This document shows positions 22,312 through 25,484 of a stretch of 25,484 nt of DNA, piece after piece (within the stretch, counting starts at the first letter, position 1; every line of letters begins with the position of its first letter). The stretch covers positions 1 through 25,484 of the forward strand of contig DAIRGS010000070.1 of NCBI GenBank assembly GCA_036794395.1, given 5' to 3'. The notes under the pieces are model-generated. The model worked only from the letters and a program-made list of their open reading frames with translations, searched no databases and was not told the origin of the DNA. The translations under genes and the position numbers were made by a program. This DNA comes from DASXMX01 sp036794395 (lineage in GTDB: Bacteria > Planctomycetota > Phycisphaerae > Tepidisphaerales > Tepidisphaeraceae).

Positions 22312-24501
22312 ATGTCGAGGGAAAAATCCGATCAGGCATTTCGGCTTGCCGTGCAGCATCACCAGGCTGGGCGGCTTGGAGACGCCGAGACTGCCTACCG
22401 GCGGGCAATCTCGTTTCGCCCAAACAACGCCGATGCGATGCAATTACTGGGCGTGGTGCTGTCGCAGACTGGCCGCCTTGATGAAGGCTTCGATCTGATC
22501 CGGCGCGCCATCGCTCTGGCCCCTAAAGCTGCCGGCTATCACGGCAATCTTGGATTTGCCCTGGCCAACAATGGCCGGAAGGAAGAGGCAGTTGCCGCGT
22601 TCGGGCAAGCGGTTTTACTTGAGCCCTCGAACGCTCAATCCCGCGCAAATCTGGCAAACGCGTTGCGCGAAACCAATCGCCTGGGCGAAGCGATCGCCGA
22701 GTATCAGCGGGCCTGCACCCTGGGCCCCCCTTCGGTCGAGCTGCTCAACAGTTATGGTCTGACGTTGCAGCACGCGGGGCGCTACACCGATGCGATCGCC
22801 CTTTTCCGGCGGGCGATCACGCTGCGCCATGATGTGGCCGAGTATTACATGAACCTCGGCACCGCCCTTTATTTCAATGGCGAGCGCCAAGAGGCCGAAT
22901 CGGCGTTGCGGCATGCGCTGCAGTTGAATCCGAATTTGCACATCGCCTGGTACACCCTGGGCAACGTGCTTCAGGAACTCCGACGTCTGGAAGACGCCAT
23001 TGAGGTGTATCACCGGGCGTTGGCGATCCACCCCAATTTTCCCGAAGCGATGCATAATCTCGGTACGACGTACCGCGAAGCACGCCGGCTTGAAGAAGCC
23101 CTCGCGCAATACCAGGCGACGCTGGCGTTGGGCTATGATTCATTCGAATTGCGCAGCAATCTTGGCGTTACATCCAAGGACATGGGTGCGCTGGACGAAG
23201 CACTCAGTTGGTTTGGCAAAGCCCTGGAGATGCGTCCCGATCCGGTGGTTGAATCCAACCTGGTTTACACGCTGCATTTTCATCCGCAGGCTGATCCCGT
23301 CTCACTGGCCCACGCCCACGCGCGGTGGAACCAGCGGTATGCCAAGCCGCTGCTGGCTCAATCCCGTGCGTTTGCCAATGATCCGGTTCGTGAGCGCCGG
23401 CTGAGAATTGGTTATGTGTCGCCGGATTTTCGCGGCCATCCGGTGGCCTTTTTTCTGCGGCCTCTGCTGGCGCTGCACGATCGTTCGCAGGTGGAGGTGT
23501 TTTGCTACTCCGACGTACGCATTCCCGACACCCTGACGGCGCGACTGCGGTCTTTTGCCGATGTCTGGCGCGAAACCGATAAGCTCACCGACGAACAACT
23601 GGCCGAGACAATTCGCACCGATCGCATCGATGTCCTGGTCGATCTGACCATGCACATGTCCGGTTCGCGGCTGCTCATGTTCGCGCGCAAGCCGGCTCCG
23701 GTGCAGGTGACTTATCTCGCTTATTGCAGCACCACCGGTCTGGAAGCCATGGACTACCGGCTGAGCGATCCGTACCTCGATCCGCCGGGAACCGATGAAT
23801 CGGTCTACTCGGAAAAGACGGTGCGTCTGCCGCGGACGTATTGGTGTTACAAATCGGATCCGGCTGCGCCGGCGGTCAATGCGCTCCCGGCTGAAAGCGC
23901 CGGCTATGTGACATTTGGTTGCCTGAACAACTATTGCAAAGTCACGGCTCCGACGTTTGATGCGTGGTTTGAGATTCTGCGCCGGGTTCCGAATTCTAGG
24001 ATACTGATTCATGCCGATGCCGGCGCCCATCGCGAGCGCGCAAAGGCCCTGCTCGCCGCCGCGGGCATCGACCCATCACGCCTGGAATTTGCCGGGTTTG
24101 TGCCGCTTTCTGAGTATTTGAAAATCTATCACCGTATCGACATCGCGCTGGATCCATTTCCATACACCGGCGGAACGACCAGTTGCGATGCACTGTGGAT
24201 GGGCGTGCCGCTCGTGAGCCAAGCGGGGAAGACCGCCGTTTCGCGCGGCGGGCTGAGTATCCTTTCCAACCTCGGCTTACCCGAGCTCGTGGCGCGTGAC
24301 ACGGCCCAGTACGTTCAGATCGCCACGGGCCTTGCCGGCAATCTGCCGCGACTGGCGAAGCTTCGATCTGAATTGCGCGATCGCATGGAGAAATCTCCGT
24401 TGAGCGATCCGGTCCAATTTGCGCGCGATGTGGAGACGGCGTATCGCGAGATGTGGCGCAACTGGTGTAATTCCCAGCTGACCCAGCCGCTTGCCCGGTA
24501 A
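22312..24501 (+). CDS. TPR-repeat O-linked N-acetylglucosamine transferase-like protein (GT41, SPINDLY type)
   Basis: The 729-residue protein has about nine TPR repeats (residues ~5-320) and a GT41 catalytic region, the layout of eukaryotic OGT/SPINDLY. The catalytic part shows RIGYVSPDFRGHP, whose His376 matches the OGT active-site histidine. It also shows VDLTMHMSGSR, APVQVTYLAYCSTTG, then CLNNYCKVTAPTFDAW with Lys543 at the nucleotide-sugar site, and DPFPYTGGTTSCDALWMGVPLV. Family members transfer GlcNAc or fucose to Ser/Thr of proteins. Donor and target here are unknown. It follows the isomerase gene by 48 bp and precedes the HD-domain gene by 16 bp, so an operon is likely. Confidence 0.95.
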   Translation: MSREKSDQAFRLAVQHHQAGRLGDAETAYRRAISFRPNNADAMQLLGVVLSQTGRLDEGFDLIRRAIALAPKAAGYHGNLGFALANNGRKEEAVAAFGQAVLLEPSNAQSRANLANALRETNRLGEAIAEYQRACTLGPPSVELLNSYGLTLQHAGRYTDAIALFRRAITLRHDVAEYYMNLGTALYFNGERQEAESALRHALQLNPNLHIAWYTLGNVLQELRRLEDAIEVYHRALAIHPNFPEAMHNLGTTYREARRLEEALAQYQATLALGYDSFELRSNLGVTSKDMGALDEALSWFGKALEMRPDPVVESNLVYTLHFHPQADPVSLAHAHARWNQRYAKPLLAQSRAFANDPVRERRLRIGYVSPDFRGHPVAFFLRPLLALHDRSQVEVFCYSDVRIPDTLTARLRSFADVWRETDKLTDEQLAETIRTDRIDVLVDLTMHMSGSRLLMFARKPAPVQVTYLAYCSTTGLEAMDYRLSDPYLDPPGTDESVYSEKTVRLPRTYWCYKSDPAAPAVNALPAESAGYVTFGCLNNYCKVTAPTFDAWFEILRRVPNSRILIHADAGAHRERAKALLAAAGIDPSRLEFAGFVPLSEYLKIYHRIDIALDPFPYTGGTTSCDALWMGVPLVSQAGKTAVSRGGLSILSNLGLPELVARDTAQYVQIATGLAGNLPRLAKLRSELRDRMEKSPLSDPVQFARDVETAYREMWRNWCNSQLTQPLAR

Positions 24502-24517
24502 AAATTTCGGAGGCCCG

Positions 24518-25123
24518 ATGATGGATCGCGAACTGGCGTGGAAAACCGTCTGCGAATTTGTCCAGGATCGCGGCCTGCGCCGCCACATGCTGGCGGTCGA
24601 AGCGGCCATGCGAGTCTACGCGGAGCGGCTTGGCGGAGATGCAAATCAATGGGGCCTGGCGGGCCTGCTCCACGATTTCGACTGGGAGATTCATCCAACA
24701 CTTGAGGATCATCCGGCCAAAGGCGCTCCCATCTTGCGCGAGCGCGGCGCGGATGAGGAAGTCGTCACTTGCATCCTTTCCCACAATCCCGTGTCCACCG
24801 GCATCTCTCCACACACGCCGATGCAATACGCGCTGATGGCATCGGATGAGATCACTGGGCTGATTATCGCCACCGCACTCGTGCGCCCGACGAAAGACAT
24901 CCGGCAAGTCGAAGTGAAGTCGGTGAAGAACAAGTGGAAACAGGAATCCTTTGCCGCCGGGGTGCATCGTAAATCGGTGGAAGAAGCGACGGCTGAATTC
25001 AGCAACGCGTGCTTCGATGGCAAGCTGGATCTTTGGGAGCATGTGGGGAACATGCTGGCGGCGATGCAGGGGGTGGCCGGGGAATTGGACTTGGATGGGC
25101 GGCTGACACCGGCGGCCGGGTGA
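24518..25123 (+). CDS. HD-domain phosphohydrolase
   Basis: The 201-residue cytoplasmic protein is a stand-alone HD-superfamily metal-dependent phosphohydrolase. The metal ligands are visible: His23 in RRHMLAVEAA, His52-Asp53 in GLLHDFDWE, probably His65 and His89 (ILSHN), and Asp110 in ASDEITGLI. The following TALVRPTKDIRQVEVKSVKNKWK block is typical of a widely conserved but uncharacterised HD subfamily. The substrate is unknown. GGAGG (24509-24513) lies 4 nt before ATG 24518 and 7 nt before a second ATG at 24521; either may be used. It is the last gene of the isomerase/glycosyltransferase group and is followed by a hairpin at 25134-25165. Confidence 0.93.
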   Translation: MMDRELAWKTVCEFVQDRGLRRHMLAVEAAMRVYAERLGGDANQWGLAGLLHDFDWEIHPTLEDHPAKGAPILRERGADEEVVTCILSHNPVSTGISPHTPMQYALMASDEITGLIIATALVRPTKDIRQVEVKSVKNKWKQESFAAGVHRKSVEEATAEFSNACFDGKLDLWEHVGNMLAAMQGVAGELDLDGRLTPAAG

Positions 25124-25133
25124 AGGTCCGAAA

Positions 25134-25165
25134 ATGTCCGATTTTCCGGGGGGGCAATCGGACAT
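25134..25165 (+). terminator. Stem-loop after the HD-domain gene, possible terminator
   Basis: ATGTCCGATT (25134-25143) pairs perfectly with AATCGGACAT (25156-25165) over a 12-nt G-rich loop, 10 bp after the stop codon. The downstream GTATCAATATATT is A/T-rich but not a T-run, so termination is only possible. Confidence 0.35.
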
Positions 25166-25261
25166 GTATCAATATATTGCGTACGCCGTGAAGGGCGTTG
25201 TTCTTCAGCGGGAATCGATACCCGCCCGGCAAAGGGTCGCTCCAGCCGGTAGCAATCGGAG

Positions 25262-25484
25262 CGGCATAGCGAAGAAAAGGGGAGCGACGAAAAGGGGACA
25301 GAGCGAAGAAAAGAGGACAAGCGAAGAAAAGAGGACATTCCTAATTATGGAAAGGGCGAAGGGCGAAGGGCGAAGAAAAGGGGACAGGCGAAGAAAAGGG
25401 GGGCGAAGAAAAGGGGGGCGAAGAAAAGGGGGGGCGAAGAAAAGGGGACATTCCTAATTATGGAAAGGAACGCGCAAAATAGGA
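25262..25484 (+). repeat. Polypurine tandem repeat with GCGAAGAAAAGGGG units
   Basis: At least eight imperfect copies of GCGAAGAAAAGGGG, often followed by ACA, run to the end of the window, and the plus strand is almost all purine. Two units continue into the same longer sequence, GGACATTCCTAATTATGG (25333-25350 and 25446-25463), containing the near-palindrome TTCCTAATTATGGAA. The array probably continues beyond the window. Confidence 0.8.

Larger units (their letters stand above)
25124..25484. other. Non-coding tail of the window
   Basis: The 361 bp begin with a hairpin (25134-25165) and a stretch of about 100 bp with no recognised feature apart from a small GCGGG/CCCGC hairpin near 25209-25226. 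They then pass into the polypurine tandem repeat. An open frame from 25134 to 25457 only translates this repeat and is not a gene. Confidence 0.6.

Noticed and set aside
25134..25457. A 107-codon frame at the end of the window
   Set aside because: The second half is only the polypurine repeat read as basic and acidic residues, and the first half covers a hairpin. No ribosome site or family match is apparent.
25262..25484. Possible CRISPR array
   Set aside because: Units are 14-20 bp, purine-only and without unique spacers of regular length, and no cas gene is seen.

Overview
The window looks like a chromosomal segment of a planctomycete, probably of the class Phycisphaerae. This is inference from gene content, since no rRNA or other marker is present. 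The pointers are moderately GC-rich DNA, a DUF58/transglutaminase pair, a GT41 (SPINDLY/OGT-type) TPR glycosyltransferase, a family of small membrane proteins ending in a CPxCSYNLTGNTSG...CPECG zinc ribbon, and many non-coding hairpin repeats.

Layout. 224-1315 (-) encodes a LOG-family Rossmann protein, divergent from a Gfo/Idh/MocA oxidoreductase (1473-2642). A divergent glycogen-debranching enzyme (2784-4841) follows, ending in a terminator, then 6-phosphogluconate dehydrogenase gnd (4951-6420). 6421-6767 is gene-free and holds two facing copies of a hairpin repeat also present at 111-196. A tight co-directional group follows: DUF58 protein (6768-7994), membrane transglutaminase (7997-10240) and CinA (10265-11521). 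A type IIA topoisomerase pair lies on the minus strand (subunit B 11537-13459, subunit A 13980-16460). A hicAB toxin-antitoxin pair sits between the two subunits on the opposite strand, filling the gap almost exactly.

16461-20970 is the accessory part. It has hairpin-rich intergenic DNA, a small membrane protein, and a tandem cluster of paralogous membrane/zinc-ribbon proteins (17579, 18534+19015, 19296, 20277) with a companion three-helix protein (19907) and its decayed second copy (20866). A duplicated leader, a palindromic insertion, ATGA overlaps and a 20-nt core identical in all four zinc ribbons show repeated local duplication. This cluster is the best candidate for something undescribed; no function can be assigned from sequence.

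20971-21110 is an interspersed repeat with 11-bp inverted ends. Then come a probably exported cyclophilin-type prolyl isomerase (21394-22263), the TPR/GT41 glycosyltransferase (22312-24501) and an HD-domain phosphohydrolase (24518-25123). The window ends in a polypurine tandem repeat (about 25262-25484).

The housekeeping genes cover carbon storage and the pentose phosphate route (debranching enzyme, gnd), cell-surface or peptide processing (DUF58/transglutaminase), nucleotide repair (CinA) and chromosome topology. No tRNA, rRNA, CRISPR array or intact transposase was seen.
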